Positions 1 through 8,826 of a DNA stretch of 33,238 nucleotides are shown here, in pieces. Below the pieces are notes generated by a model. That model was not told the DNA's origin, searched no databases, and saw only the letters and a list, made by a program, of their open reading frames with translations. The translations under genes were made by a program, and so were the position numbers. Every line of letters begins with the position of its first letter. The stretch's first letter is position 1. This DNA is from an uncultured Paracoccaceae bacterium (GTDB taxonomy: Bacteria > Pseudomonadota > Alphaproteobacteria > Rhodobacterales > Rhodobacteraceae): the NCBI GenBank assembly GCA_947311485.1, contig CAMZLM010000091.1, positions 1 through 33,238 on the forward strand. The letters are read 5' to 3'.

Positions 1-36
1 GCACCCGCCAAAGCTACTCGCTAAAAGCCGCCTCAC

Positions 37-112
37 GGGTGATTAGCTCAGTTGGTAGAGCGCTTCGTTTACACCGAAGATGTCAGGAGTTCGAGTCTCT
101 TATCACCCACCA
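37..112 (+). tRNA. tRNA-Val (anticodon UAC)
   Basis: A complete 76-nt cloverleaf can be folded by eye. The acceptor stem is GGGTGAT paired with ATCACCC, the D stem is GCTC/GAGC, and the anticodon stem is CTTCG/CGAAG around the loop TTTACAC. There is a 5-nt variable loop, a T arm with loop TTCGAGT, discriminator A and an encoded CCA. The anticodon TAC reads GUA/GUG valine codons. It lies 71 nt upstream of coxD on the same strand. No promoter can be judged because only 36 nt precede it; the U-rich stretch just after CCA may help termination. Confidence 0.97.
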
Positions 113-183
113 TTTTCCTTTCTCGTCACGATAAACCCGGTTTTGGCTCTGGCCATTCGCTGGACAATGGGTAACATGCGCCC

Positions 184-1068
184 ATGATAAATTTACCCAC
201 GTCGATTGATGAAACGCAGGCGCTTTTGAGCCGCGAAAACTATGTCTGTGATCGGGCCTTGGCCACGCTGGTTTATCTGGCGCTAACGTTGCATCGCCCC
301 ATTTTCCTTGAGGGAGAAGCGGGTGTTGGTAAAACCGAGCTGGCCAAAGTTGTGGCAAAATCTCTGGGGCGCCGTTTGATCCGTTTGCAATGCTACGAGG
401 GATTGGACGCCAGCACCGCAGTCTATGAATGGAATTTTGCCGCCCAAATGCTGGCTCTGCGCGCGGGCGAGGAAATCGACATCTACGATGATCGTTTCTT
501 GATTCGACGTCCGTTGCTCGAGGCCATGCAACCGGATGCCGCCGGGCCGCCGGTTTTACTCATTGACGAAATTGACCGCACAGATGAACCCTTTGAGGCA
601 TTCCTGCTTGAGGCATTGTCGGATTTTCAGGTCACCATTCCCGAGCGCGGCACCATCAAGGCCCCCGAGCCGCCGATTGTGATCCTCACCTCCAACCGCA
701 CCCGCGAAGTCCACGACGCGCTGAAACGGCGCTGCCTGTACCACTGGGTTGAATACCCGAGTTTCGCGCGCGAGCTGGAAATCCTGCACGCCCGCGCACC
801 GGAGGCCGCCGAAACCCTGAGCCGTGAAGTCGTTGCTTTTGTTCAGGAATTGCGCACGGCCGACCTGTTTAAAAACCCCGGTGTTGCCGAAACCATTGAC
901 TGGGCGAAATGTCTGGTGGCGCTGGATGCGGTGGCGTTATCCCCCGAGGTCATCGCCGATACATTGGGGGCGGTTCTTAAATATCAGGATGATATCGCCA
1001 AAATCGCCGGCTCCGAAGCCACCCGTATTCTGAATTCGGCCCGCGCAGAATTGCGCCAGCGGCAATGA
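184..1068 (+). CDS. coxD: MoxR-type AAA+ ATPase, CoxD-like
   Basis: This 294-residue AAA+ ATPase belongs to the MoxR group. A Walker A motif (GEAGVGKT) sits at residues 44-51, Walker B (VLLIDEID) at about 124-131, and a sensor-1-like stretch (VILTSNRT) near 168-175. In the CO dehydrogenase system of Oligotropha, CoxD is a membrane-associated chaperone-like ATPase that works with the VWA protein CoxE in maturing the Mo active site. MoxR ATPases generally pair with VWA proteins, and here the partner follows immediately with an ATGA overlap. The ATG has only a weak ribosome binding site. The CoxD name rests on the coxE/xdhC/coxSLM context; the MoxR family assignment itself is secure. Confidence 0.9.
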   Translation: MINLPTSIDETQALLSRENYVCDRALATLVYLALTLHRPIFLEGEAGVGKTELAKVVAKSLGRRLIRLQCYEGLDASTAVYEWNFAAQMLALRAGEEIDIYDDRFLIRRPLLEAMQPDAAGPPVLLIDEIDRTDEPFEAFLLEALSDFQVTIPERGTIKAPEPPIVILTSNRTREVHDALKRRCLYHWVEYPSFARELEILHARAPEAAETLSREVVAFVQELRTADLFKNPGVAETIDWAKCLVALDAVALSPEVIADTLGAVLKYQDDIAKIAGSEATRILNSARAELRQRQ

Positions 1069-2285
1069 GTGCCTTGGCAGAGGGGCGGCTGGAGCAAAAC
1101 ATCGTCTATTTCTGCCGCGCCCTGCGCCGTGCCGGTGTCGCGGTGGGACCGGCGCAAACACTGGATGCAGTGCGCGCGATCGAGGCCGCCGGTTTCACCC
1201 GTCGGGGCGACTTTTACACCATTCTGCGGGCCTGCCTGATTACCCGTGTGGAACATCTGGATATTTTCGACCGGCTATTTCACATGTTTTGGCGTGATCC
1301 GGAATTTCTCGACAAAATGATGTCAATGATGCTGCCGGCCCTGCAGCGCGAAAGCGAGTCAAAAGCAGCCAAGGCCGCGCGTAAACGGGCGGCGGAATCA
1401 TTGGTGGAAGGCGCGCCCCAGGCTGTGCCGCCGCGGGAACAGGATGACGAGCTTGAGGTCGATGCCAAATTCACCGTGAGCGCCAATGAACGTTTGAAAG
1501 CGATGGATTTCGAGCAGATGAGCAACGCGGAAATGGCCGAGGCCAAAACCGCCCTGACGCGGATGACCCTGCCGATCAAACCGCTGCAAAGCCGCCGGTT
1601 GAGGCCCGCAATTAACGGGCGGCAGATGGATGCGCGTGCCACGTTTCGCCAGATGATGCGACAGGGCGGTGAAATCACCCGACTGCCGCGCAAGACCCCG
1701 AAACAGCGCTATCCCGATCTGGTGGCGCTGTGTGATATTTCCGGTTCCTGTTCGGTTTATGCGCGCATGTTCATGCATTTTTTGCATTCGGTGGCGCGTA
1801 CCAAAGGCGCGGGCTGGGCGCGGGTGCATGGCTTTACCTTTGGCACGCGCCTGACAAATATCACCCGCAATCTGAACCTGCGTGATCCGGATGCGGCACT
1901 GGATGCCGTCGGGCAACAGGCGCAGGATTGGGATGGTGGCACCCGCATTGGGACCTGTCTGGCGGATTTCAACCGCCACTGGTCCCGCCGCGTTTTGTCG
2001 CGCGGGGCAGTGGTTTTGCTGATCACGGACGGATTGGAACGCGACGGGCTGGACCAGCTGGCGCAACAGGCAGAACGGTTGCAGTTATCGGCAAAACAGG
2101 TGATCTGGCTGAACCCGCTGCTGCGCTGGGACGGGTTTTCGCCGTTGGCACAGGGGATCCGCACGCTGTTGCCTCTGGTGGACAGCTTTCATTCTTGCCA
2201 TAATCTGAACAGTTTGCAGGACCTTGCCGGCGCGTTGTCAAATGACGGGCAGGGTGAAAAACAACGGATGATGAGGATGCTATGA
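1065..2285 (+). CDS. coxE: VWA domain protein, CoxE-like
   Basis: This 406-residue protein has a C-terminal von Willebrand factor A domain. The MIDAS metal-binding signature is visible as DISGSCS in the middle of the protein, followed by a threonine segment (DGGTRIGTC) and an ITDG strand that complete the site. The N-terminal half is charged and alanine-rich, as in other CoxE/DUF58-neighbouring VWA proteins. CoxE acts with the MoxR ATPase CoxD in post-translational assembly of molybdenum hydroxylases. Its start codon overlaps the coxD stop (ATGA) and its own stop overlaps the next start in the same way, which indicates translational coupling. The length is close to that of known CoxE proteins and no motif is missing. 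Confidence 0.9.
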   Translation: MSALAEGRLEQNIVYFCRALRRAGVAVGPAQTLDAVRAIEAAGFTRRGDFYTILRACLITRVEHLDIFDRLFHMFWRDPEFLDKMMSMMLPALQRESESKAAKAARKRAAESLVEGAPQAVPPREQDDELEVDAKFTVSANERLKAMDFEQMSNAEMAEAKTALTRMTLPIKPLQSRRLRPAINGRQMDARATFRQMMRQGGEITRLPRKTPKQRYPDLVALCDISGSCSVYARMFMHFLHSVARTKGAGWARVHGFTFGTRLTNITRNLNLRDPDAALDAVGQQAQDWDGGTRIGTCLADFNRHWSRRVLSRGAVVLLITDGLERDGLDQLAQQAERLQLSAKQVIWLNPLLRWDGFSPLAQGIRTLLPLVDSFHSCHNLNSLQDLAGALSNDGQGEKQRMMRML

Positions 2286-3262
2286 GCGATCAGGACGAAA
2301 TTTTGCACGTGGCGCTGGACTATCTGGAACAGGGCCACGAGGTGGCGCTGGCAACGGTGATTGAAACCTGGGGGTCCAGCCCGCGCCCGGTGGGGGCACA
2401 GTTGGCGATCCGTGCCGATGGTGTTTTCATGGGGTCGGTATCGGGCGGTTGCGTCGAAGGGGCCGTTGTGGGCGAAGCACAAGAGGCGCTCGCGGATGGC
2501 CAGTGCCGCGTGCTGGAATACGGGGTGTCTGACGAGCAGGTTTTTGCGGTCGGGCTGGCATGTGGAGGAACCATCAAAGTGCTGGTGGAACCGATCGGCA
2601 AGGGGCAGGGACCGGGGATTGCCGTTCTGGAATATCTGGCGGCGCGGCGTGCGGAGCGGGATCCGGTGGGCTATCAGGTCAATCTGAAAACATGGGAACG
2701 CGCCCTTGTTGAACCCGCCGATATGCCGGAGCGTTTCACCAAAGATCGTTCCGGTCTGGATGGTGATGTATTTACCCTGATTTCCAACCCTCCCTTGCGC
2801 ATGGCGATTGTCGGGGCGGTGCATATTGCACAGGCCCTTGTGCCGATGGCAAAGCAGGCGGGCTATGCGGTGACCCTGATTGATCCGCGCGAAGGTTTTG
2901 CCCATGCGGCGCGGTTTCCGGATCAAACCGTGGTGTCCGATTGGCCCGACGAGGCCCTGCGCGCGCTTGTCCCCGATGCGCGCACGGCGGTTGTCACCCT
3001 GTCACATGATCCGAAAATTGATACTCCCGCACTGGAGGTCGCCCTGAACAGCGCAGCGTTTTATATTGGATCGCTTGGATCAAAACGCACCCATGGCAAA
3101 CGGGTTTCGGCGTTGACGGATCTGGGGTTTGATGCCCCCGCCATTGCCCGGATTCACGGGCCGGTCGGGTTGAACATCGGTGCGGCAACGCCGGCGGAAA
3201 TCGCGGTGTCTATTCTGGCCGAGATCACGCAAACCCTGCGCCAACCGGATACGCGGAAATGA
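2282..3262 (+). CDS. xdhC: XdhC/CoxI/CoxF family molybdenum cofactor-handling protein
   Basis: This 326-residue protein has the two-part XdhC architecture. The N-terminal domain carries the conserved GSVSGGCVEG and GLACGGTIKVLVEP segments. The C-terminal Rossmann-like domain begins near residue 175 (RMAIVGAVHIAQAL) and contains YIGSLGSKRTHGKR and the terminal HGPVGLNIGAATPAEIA block. XdhC-type proteins bind the molybdenum cofactor and mediate its sulfuration and insertion into xanthine-oxidase-family enzymes. The gene sits between coxE and the MoeA/MobA-like fusion with 4-nt ATGA overlaps on both sides, so its client is presumably CoxL. It corresponds positionally to coxF; whether it is orthologous to coxF or coxI of Oligotropha cannot be decided here. 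Confidence 0.9.
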   Translation: MSDQDEILHVALDYLEQGHEVALATVIETWGSSPRPVGAQLAIRADGVFMGSVSGGCVEGAVVGEAQEALADGQCRVLEYGVSDEQVFAVGLACGGTIKVLVEPIGKGQGPGIAVLEYLAARRAERDPVGYQVNLKTWERALVEPADMPERFTKDRSGLDGDVFTLISNPPLRMAIVGAVHIAQALVPMAKQAGYAVTLIDPREGFAHAARFPDQTVVSDWPDEALRALVPDARTAVVTLSHDPKIDTPALEVALNSAAFYIGSLGSKRTHGKRVSALTDLGFDAPAIARIHGPVGLNIGAATPAEIAVSILAEITQTLRQPDTRK

Positions 3263-4875
3263 AATTCGGCCCGCTGGATGTAACACAGGCCAAAGGGGCC
3301 ATTCTGGCCCATTCCCAACGGGTTGCTGGGCGGCATTTTGCCAAGGGATCGGTGCTGGAGCAGGCGGATTTGGCGTTTCTTCGGGAACATGGCGTGCAAC
3401 AGGTGGTGGTCGCCCGTTTGGGGCCGGATGATCTGGATGAAAATACGGCAGCGGCGGCTTTGGCGGCTGGGCTGGAGGGGGTGCATATCTCCGTGACCGA
3501 ACCCTTTGCAGGGCGGGTCAATTTGATTGCCAAAACAGCGGGGGTGCTGACGATAGATACGGCGGCGGTGGAGCAGCTTAATCTTGTGGACGAGGCAATC
3601 ACGCTGGCCACTTTGCGTTCTCATGTGCCAGTGCGGGAGGGTGCGCTTCTGGCGACGTTCAAGATCATCCCGTATGGTGTTGATAAAAAACATGTTATGT
3701 CCGCAAAGTCGGCAATATCCGGGGCGTGTATAAATCTGCATCCCTATCAGGCAGGTGTGGCCGATTTGATCCTGACCCGCACCAGTGGCTTCAAACAATC
3801 CTTGCTGGACAAAGGCCGCGCGGCGGTTGCGCGCCGTTTTGCGGCTTTGGGCTGGCATCTTGGCCGCGTGAAAATCGTGACGCATGAACAAGAGGCGGTG
3901 ACGGCTGCTTTGAAAACCTGTGACGGGGATATGGTGTTGATCCTCGGGGCTTCGGCCACATCGGACCGACAGGACGTGGCACCGGCAGCGGTGGTTTCTG
4001 CGGGGGGGCGGATTGATCGTTTCGGGATGCCGGTTGATCCGGGTAATTTGTTATTTATCGGGGCCTTACACGACAAAGCTGTTGTTGGTTTGCCGGGCTG
4101 TGTGCGGGCACCGGCGTTGAACGGGGCGGACTGGATCTTGGCGCGACTGGCTTGTGGATTGCCGGTGGGCAACGGCGAAATCGCGGGCATGGGCGTGGGG
4201 GGCTTGCTGAAGGAAATTCCCGAACGCCAGCAACCGCGCCGCGCACGCGGGCCTGTGGCCAGGGGCAAGGTCGAGCTGGTGTTGCTCGCTGCCGGAAAAT
4301 CCAGCCGCATGTGCGGGCAAAACAAGATGTTGCGCCCGATTGACGGCGAACCGATGTTGCGCCGCGCCGCGCGTGTGGCGCTGGCCAGCAAGGCCGCCAG
4401 GGTCCATGTCGTCCTGCCGCCGGATGCGCCTGAACATGCTGCTGCCCTGCAAGGGTTGGATGTACAGGTGGTTGTGGCACAGGAAGCACGGCTGGGATTG
4501 TCGGCTTCGGTTCGGGCCGGAATTACGGCAGTATCACCGGATTGCGCAGCAGTGGTGATGGCGCTTGCAGATATGCCGGAGGTCTCTGCGGACCATTTTG
4601 ACGCATTGATGGATGCTTATGACCCTGAAAAGGAACGTTTTATTGTGGTGCCGCTGGCCCCGAACGGCAAACGCGGCAATCCGGCGCTATTTGACCGGCG
4701 CTATTTCGAAGCCCTGACCAATTTGCAAGGTGACCGTGGAGCCAAACCGATTATTGAACAGGCGGCGGGAGCTGTCACGACGGTGGCGATGGATGCGGCG
4801 GTGCTGCTGGATCTGGACACACCGGAGGCCTGGACCCTGTGGGAAACTGGCCGAAACGAAGTTGACAAAAGTTAG
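3259..4875 (+). CDS. MoeA-like molybdopterin-binding / MobA-like nucleotidyltransferase fusion
   Basis: This 538-residue protein joins two molybdenum-cofactor domains. Residues about 1-330 resemble the molybdopterin-binding MoeA/MogA fold, with [29 protein letters not shown] and a [16 protein letters not shown] segment. From about residue 338 a MobA/MocA-type nucleotidyltransferase begins with the signature [19 protein letters not shown], continuing with ALADMPEV and a KRGNPALF segment. Such proteins are thought to transfer CMP or GMP to molybdopterin; xanthine-oxidase-family enzymes such as CO dehydrogenase use the CMP form (MCD), so a CTP-using MocA-like role is the best inference. The gene is the last of the coupled coxD-coxE-xdhC set and is followed by a 175-bp gap before coxS. 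Confidence 0.88.
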   Translation: MKFGPLDVTQAKGAILAHSQRVAGRHFAKGSVLEQADLAFLREHGVQQVVVARLGPDDLDENTAAAALAAGLEGVHISVTEPFAGRVNLIAKTAGVLTIDTAAVEQLNLVDEAITLATLRSHVPVREGALLATFKIIPYGVDKKHVMSAKSAISGACINLHPYQAGVADLILTRTSGFKQSLLDKGRAAVARRFAALGWHLGRVKIVTHEQEAVTAALKTCDGDMVLILGASATSDRQDVAPAAVVSAGGRIDRFGMPVDPGNLLFIGALHDKAVVGLPGCVRAPALNGADWILARLACGLPVGNGEIAGMGVGGLLKEIPERQQPRRARGPVARGKVELVLLAAGKSSRMCGQNKMLRPIDGEPMLRRAARVALASKAARVHVVLPPDAPEHAAALQGLDVQVVVAQEARLGLSASVRAGITAVSPDCAAVVMALADMPEVSADHFDALMDAYDPEKERFIVVPLAPNGKRGNPALFDRRYFEALTNLQGDRGAKPIIEQAAGAVTTVAMDAAVLLDLDTPEAWTLWETGRNEVDKS

Positions 4876-5050
4876 CACGCCCTGACAAAACACGAAATTT
4901 TTAACGGCACAATGGCCGACTACCCTTGCTCTGAAACGGTTTTCCACCTTAGAGTGACACACGCCCACGAGAAAAGTCACGTGCGACAGGTATTTTTTGT
5001 GGGGAATGGTTAAAAAAACAACAAAAAAACCAACGCTCTGGGAGGAATAC
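4876..5050 (+). promoter_or_regulatory. Leader/intergenic region before coxS with possible promoter
   Basis: The longest gap in the cox region (175 bp) separates the maturation genes from the structural genes. It is richer in A and T than its surroundings near the end (GGTTAAAAAAACAACAAAAA). A possible promoter is TTGCTC, an 18-nt spacer and TAGAGT at about 4926-4955, but the match is weak. No terminator hairpin follows the fusion gene, so read-through into coxSLM is also possible. The region ends in a good ribosome binding site (GGGAGGAA) for the ATG at 5051. The upstream in-frame start at 4997 in the ORF track falls inside the A-rich leader and is disfavoured. Confidence 0.35.
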
Positions 5051-5533
5051 ATGACCAAAATTTCGATGACCGTGAACGACAAGGCCGTTTCGCGCGATGT
5101 TCCCGACAATACGTTATTGGTGGAATTTATCCGCGAAAACCTGCGTTTGACCGGCACACATGTGGGCTGCGACACCAGCCAATGCGGCGCTTGCGTTGTG
5201 CATGTGGATGGTAAGGCAATCAAATCCTGCACCACTCTGGCCGCCAGTGTTGACGGTGCGACCGTCACAACCGTCGAAGGATTGGCCAACGGCAAGGAAC
5301 TGCATCCGGTGCAGCAGGCGTTCAAGGACAACCACGGTTTGCAATGCGGATTTTGTACCCCGGGCATGATCATGAGCGCCACAGACATGATTGCACGCTA
5401 TCAAGCGAGCGGTGAGGAACTGACCGAAGCCGCCATTCGCCACGAACTGGAAGGCAACATCTGTCGCTGCACCGGTTATCACAACATCGTAAAGTCCATT
5501 CAGGACGCAGCAGCCAAAATGGCAAACGCTTGA
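5051..5533 (+). CDS. coxS: Form II CO dehydrogenase-like small [2Fe-2S] subunit CoxS
   Basis: This 160-residue iron-sulfur subunit of a xanthine-oxidase-family hydroxylase passes electrons from the molybdenum site in CoxL to FAD in CoxM. The N-terminal plant-type [2Fe-2S] cluster is bound by CDTSQCGAC (C40, C45, C48) and C60. The C-terminal alpha-helical [2Fe-2S] domain has C99 and C102 (CGFC) and C138 and C140 (CRCTGY). The ATG at 5051 is preceded by GGGAGGAA at good spacing and gives the normal family length; the track's 4997 start would add 18 residues from the A-rich leader. It begins the S-L-M operon, the order typical of form II clusters. Confidence 0.95.
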   Translation: MTKISMTVNDKAVSRDVPDNTLLVEFIRENLRLTGTHVGCDTSQCGACVVHVDGKAIKSCTTLAASVDGATVTTVEGLANGKELHPVQQAFKDNHGLQCGFCTPGMIMSATDMIARYQASGEELTEAAIRHELEGNICRCTGYHNIVKSIQDAAAKMANA

Positions 5534-5546
5534 GGGGGCGAATGAT

Positions 5547-7907
5547 ATGACTGAAGGAATTGGCGCCCGTGTCCTGCGCAAAGAGGACAAACGATTTATC
5601 ACCGGCAAAGGCAAATACACCGATGATATCAAAATGGAAAACCAGGCCTACGCAGCCTTTGTCCGCAGCCCGCATGCCCATGCCAAGGTAACCGGCATCA
5701 ATGCCGATGCGGCCAAGGCCATGCCCGGTGTCGAGGCGGTTCTGACCGGTCCCGAACTGGTGGCAGATGAAATCGGCAACATCATTTGTGGCTGGGCTGT
5801 CAGCTCCAAGGACGGCAGCCCGATGAACATGGGCGCGTGGTCCGCGCTGGCCACGGATACCGTACGCTATGTGGGGGATGCGGTTGCGGTTGTTATCGCT
5901 GACAGCATCGCCGAAGCAGAAGCCGCCGCCGAAGCGGTTGAGGTCAGCTATGAGGAACTGCCCGTGGTGGTGGGTTCCGTCAAAGCCCTTGCCGATGGCG
6001 CGCCGCAAATCCATGAAAACGCCCCGAACAACATGATCTTTGATTGGGAAATCGGCGAAGAAGCCGCCACGGATGCCGCCCTCGCCGGTGCGGCCCATGT
6101 CACCAAGCTGGACATCGTCAACAACCGCCTGTCGCCAAATGCGATGGAACCGCGCGCCGCGATTGCCACCTATGACGAGGCCGAGGAACATTACACCCTT
6201 TATACCACCTCGCAAAACCCGCATGTGGCGCGTCTGGTGTTATCGGCGTTTTACAACGTGGCACCGGAAAACAAGCTGCGCGTGATTGCGCCCGATGTTG
6301 GCGGTGGTTTCGGGTCCAAAATCTATATCTACCCCGAAGAAATCGTTTGCCTCTGGGCGTCGATGAAAACCAACCGTTCGGTGAAATGGACATCGACCCG
6401 CGCCGAAGCCTTCCTGACCGACGCCCATGGCCGTGACCATGTGACAACGGCCACCATGGGTTTTGACGCCGGCGGTAAAATTGTCGGGCTGAAGGTGGAC
6501 ACCAAGGCAAACCTCGGTGCTTATATGTCGCTGTTTTCCTCGGCCACGCCAACCTATCTGTACGCAACCCTTTTATCGGGCCAGTACAATATCGAAAACG
6601 TGTATTGCAACGTCAAGGCGGTGTACACCAACACGGTGCCGGTTGATGCCTATCGCGGGGCAGGGCGGCCAGAGGCCTCCTATGTCATGGAGCGCCTGAT
6701 GGAAACAGCAGCGCGTGAAATGGGCATGTCGCCGGCGGATTTGCGGTTGAAAAACTTCATCACCGAATTCCCGCACCAGACGCCTGTGATCATGGCCTAT
6801 GATTCCGGCGATTTCGCCGCCAATCAGAAACAGGCGATGGAAGCCGCCGATTATGCCGGTTTCGAAGCCCGCCGCGAAGAGGCCGCCAAACGCGGCAAAC
6901 TGCGCGGTATCGGCTTTTCCAACTACATCGAGGCCTGCGGCATCGCGCCATCGGCGGCGGTGGGATCGCTCGGGGCCGGTGTTGGTCTGTGGGAATCTGC
7001 CGAAGTGCGGGTGAACGCCGTCGGCACAATCGAAATCCTGACCGGCTCTCACAGCCACGGACAGGGCCATGAAACCACCTTTGCCCAGGTCGTCGCGGAT
7101 CGTTTCGATCTGCCGCTCGACGGTATTTCCGTGGTGCATGGCGACACCGACAAGGTGCAAATGGGCATGGGCACATACGGCTCTCGCTCCGGTGCGGTTG
7201 GCATGTCGGCCATCGTCAAGGCACTGGACAAGGTAGAAGCCAAGGTCAAGAAACTGGCCGCGCACACGTTGGAGGCCTCCGAAGACGACATCGTGATCGA
7301 AGGCGGTGCCGTCAAGGTCGCCGGCACCGATAAACAGATGCTCTGGCATGAAGTCGGTCTTGCCGCCTACCTCGCCCATAACCTGCCCGAGGGTATGGAG
7401 CCGGGCCTCAAGGAAGGCGCGTTTTATGACCCGACCAACTTTACCTTTCCGGCAGGCTGTTACATTTGCGAAGTCGAGGTGGACCCGGATACCGGAACCA
7501 CCGAGATCGTGCAATTCGTGGCATCTGATGATTTCGGCACCATCGTCAACCCGATGATCGTCGAAGGTCAGGTTCATGGCGGCATTGGTCAAGGCATCGG
7601 TCAGGCACTGCTGGAAGGCGTGGTCTATGATGACGCGGGACAGTTGTTGTCCGGTTCCTACATGGATTACACCATGCCGCGGGCCTCTGATTTGCCGAGC
7701 TTCTCTGTGCACCACCAGTCCACCGTTTGTCCGGGCAACCCCATGGGGATGAAAGGCTGCGGCGAAGCCGGCGCAATCGGGTCACCCCCTGCGGTGATCA
7801 ACGCGATCACCGATGCGATCGGCAACAATGACCTGTCAATGCCGGCCACACCATCCAAAGTCTGGGCCGCAATTCAGGCCGCAAACGCTGCCACCGCAGC
7901 AGAATAA
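5547..7907 (+). CDS. coxL: Form II CO dehydrogenase-like large molybdenum subunit CoxL
   Basis: This 786-residue catalytic subunit belongs to the xanthine oxidase family. It shows the N-terminal a/b hammerhead region (GKGKYTDDIK), the cofactor-binding GGGFGSK motif, the active-site loop AYRGAGR at residues 368-374, and the C-terminal KGCGEAGAIG segment whose glutamate (E740) matches the catalytic base. Form I CoxL has AYxCSFR at the active-site loop, where the cysteine ligates copper; here the equivalent position is glycine, so a Mo-S-Cu site is not expected. Form II enzymes are often annotated as CO dehydrogenase, but their physiological substrate is disputed and may be another small molecule. 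A GAGGGGG ribosome binding site precedes the ATG, 13 nt after coxS. Confidence 0.93.
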   Translation: MTEGIGARVLRKEDKRFITGKGKYTDDIKMENQAYAAFVRSPHAHAKVTGINADAAKAMPGVEAVLTGPELVADEIGNIICGWAVSSKDGSPMNMGAWSALATDTVRYVGDAVAVVIADSIAEAEAAAEAVEVSYEELPVVVGSVKALADGAPQIHENAPNNMIFDWEIGEEAATDAALAGAAHVTKLDIVNNRLSPNAMEPRAAIATYDEAEEHYTLYTTSQNPHVARLVLSAFYNVAPENKLRVIAPDVGGGFGSKIYIYPEEIVCLWASMKTNRSVKWTSTRAEAFLTDAHGRDHVTTATMGFDAGGKIVGLKVDTKANLGAYMSLFSSATPTYLYATLLSGQYNIENVYCNVKAVYTNTVPVDAYRGAGRPEASYVMERLMETAAREMGMSPADLRLKNFITEFPHQTPVIMAYDSGDFAANQKQAMEAADYAGFEARREEAAKRGKLRGIGFSNYIEACGIAPSAAVGSLGAGVGLWESAEVRVNAVGTIEILTGSHSHGQGHETTFAQVVADRFDLPLDGISVVHGDTDKVQMGMGTYGSRSGAVGMSAIVKALDKVEAKVKKLAAHTLEASEDDIVIEGGAVKVAGTDKQMLWHEVGLAAYLAHNLPEGMEPGLKEGAFYDPTNFTFPAGCYICEVEVDPDTGTTEIVQFVASDDFGTIVNPMIVEGQVHGGIGQGIGQALLEGVVYDDAGQLLSGSYMDYTMPRASDLPSFSVHHQSTVCPGNPMGMKGCGEAGAIGSPPAVINAITDAIGNNDLSMPATPSKVWAAIQAANAATAAE

Positions 7908-7920
7908 GGGGACGTTAGAT

Positions 7921-8715
7921 ATGTTTGATACAACTTACCATCGCGCAGCTTCGGTTGCAGACGCCGCCGAAACAGCGGCCAAGGCAGACGACGCGGCATA
8001 CCTGAGCGGCGGGCAAACCCTGTTGCCGACAATGAAGCAACGGCTGGCATCGCCAAGCGACCTTGTCGACCTCAGCCAAATTGCCGAGATGCAGGGCATT
8101 TCAGTTGCCGGGGATACGGTTACCATCGGCGCGGGCACGCCCCACGCGGATGTGGCCGGTTCAACCGATGTGCAAAACGCCATTCCCGCGCTTGCGGCAC
8201 TGGCCGGCAACATCGGCGATCCTGCCGTGCGGGCGCGTGGCACCCTTGGTGGCTCCATCGCCAATAACGATCCGGCGGCGGATTATCCGGCGGCCTGTCT
8301 GGGCCTGAACGCAACCATCGTCACCAACACCCGCGAACTGGCGGCGGCGGATTTCTTTGAGGGCCTGTTTGAAACCGCTCTGGAAGAAGGCGAAATCGTC
8401 ACGGCCGTGCGCTTTCCCGTGCCAAGCCGTGCAGCCTATGCCAAATTCCCCAATCCGGCATCGCGTTATGCCATGGCGGGGGTAATGGTCGCCCAAACCG
8501 GCGACGGCGTGCGTGTTGCGGTGACAGGGGCCGGCAACGACGGTGTTTTCCGCCACGAAGCCATGGAAGCCGCGCTTGGTACCAACTGGTCTGCCGATGC
8601 ACTGGCCGATGTGTCAACCGATGCGGATGACATGCTGTCCGACATGCACGGCTCCGCCGAATACCGCGCCCATCTGGTGGGCGTGATGGCAAAACGGGCA
8701 GTTGAAAGCGCATAA
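7921..8715 (+). CDS. coxM: Form II CO dehydrogenase-like FAD subunit CoxM
   Basis: This 264-residue flavoprotein subunit takes electrons from CoxS and presumably passes them to the respiratory chain. FAD-binding signatures are SGGQTLLP at residues 29-36 and NIGDPAVRARGTLGGS near 97-112, followed by NNDPAAD. A C-terminal CO_deh_flav_C-type domain covers the last hundred residues. The chosen ATG at 7921 follows AAGGGGACG and gives the normal start MFDTTYHR; the ORF track's 7813 start would overlap coxL by almost 100 nt and is rejected. It is the last gene of the operon, with a strong stem-loop just after the stop. No coxG-like gene follows. Confidence 0.95.
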   Translation: MFDTTYHRAASVADAAETAAKADDAAYLSGGQTLLPTMKQRLASPSDLVDLSQIAEMQGISVAGDTVTIGAGTPHADVAGSTDVQNAIPALAALAGNIGDPAVRARGTLGGSIANNDPAADYPAACLGLNATIVTNTRELAAADFFEGLFETALEEGEIVTAVRFPVPSRAAYAKFPNPASRYAMAGVMVAQTGDGVRVAVTGAGNDGVFRHEAMEAALGTNWSADALADVSTDADDMLSDMHGSAEYRAHLVGVMAKRAVESA

Positions 8716-8721
8716 AACACA

Positions 8722-8747
8722 AAAGGGGGGCAAATCCGCCCCCCTTT
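8722..8747. terminator. Bidirectional intrinsic terminator of coxSLM and parE
   Basis: A perfect 10-bp stem, AAAGGGGGGC with GCCCCCCTTT around the 6-nt loop AAATCC, begins 6 nt after the coxM stop. On the plus strand the 3' T run is short. On the minus strand the stem is followed by a better T-rich tail (TTTTGTGTTTT), so it can also end parE transcripts arriving from the other side. Confidence 0.85.
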
Positions 8748-8810
8748 ACCATTCCATTTTCTCTAAATATCCCCGCCGGAGGCAAATCCGCGCGCCAGCG
8801 CTCAGAGGAA

Positions 8811-8826
8811 TGCCCCGCAAGGGGCA
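8811..8826 (-). terminator. Second hairpin downstream of parE
   Basis: TGCCCC/GGGGCA form a 6-bp stem around a 4-nt loop, 23 nt beyond the parE stop on the minus strand. The tail after it is only mildly T-rich (TTCCTCT), so it may be a weak first terminator or a transcript-end stabiliser in front of the stronger hairpin at 8722-8747. Confidence 0.45.

Noticed and set aside
37-184. tRNA-Val as an integration site for a mobile element carrying the cox genes
   Set aside because: No second copy of the tRNA 3' end was seen in the window, and there is no integrase or other mobility gene.
4997-5050. Longer coxS start at 4997
   Set aside because: The extra residues come from an A-rich leader, and the ATG at 5051 has a much better ribosome binding site and normal family length.
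6573-7715. 380-aa minus-strand ORF opposite coxL
   Set aside because: It lies wholly inside coxL, shows no recognisable domain, and is rich in His/Arg/Gly as expected for an antisense shadow of GC-rich coding DNA.
7813-7920. Longer coxM start at 7813
   Set aside because: It would overlap the coxL end by almost 100 nt; the ATG at 7921 has its own ribosome binding site and the normal N-terminus.
5051-8715. Form I (true Mo-Cu) CO dehydrogenase
   Set aside because: Gene order is S-L-M rather than M-S-L, and the active-site loop is AYRGAGR, lacking the copper-binding cysteine of AYxCSFR.
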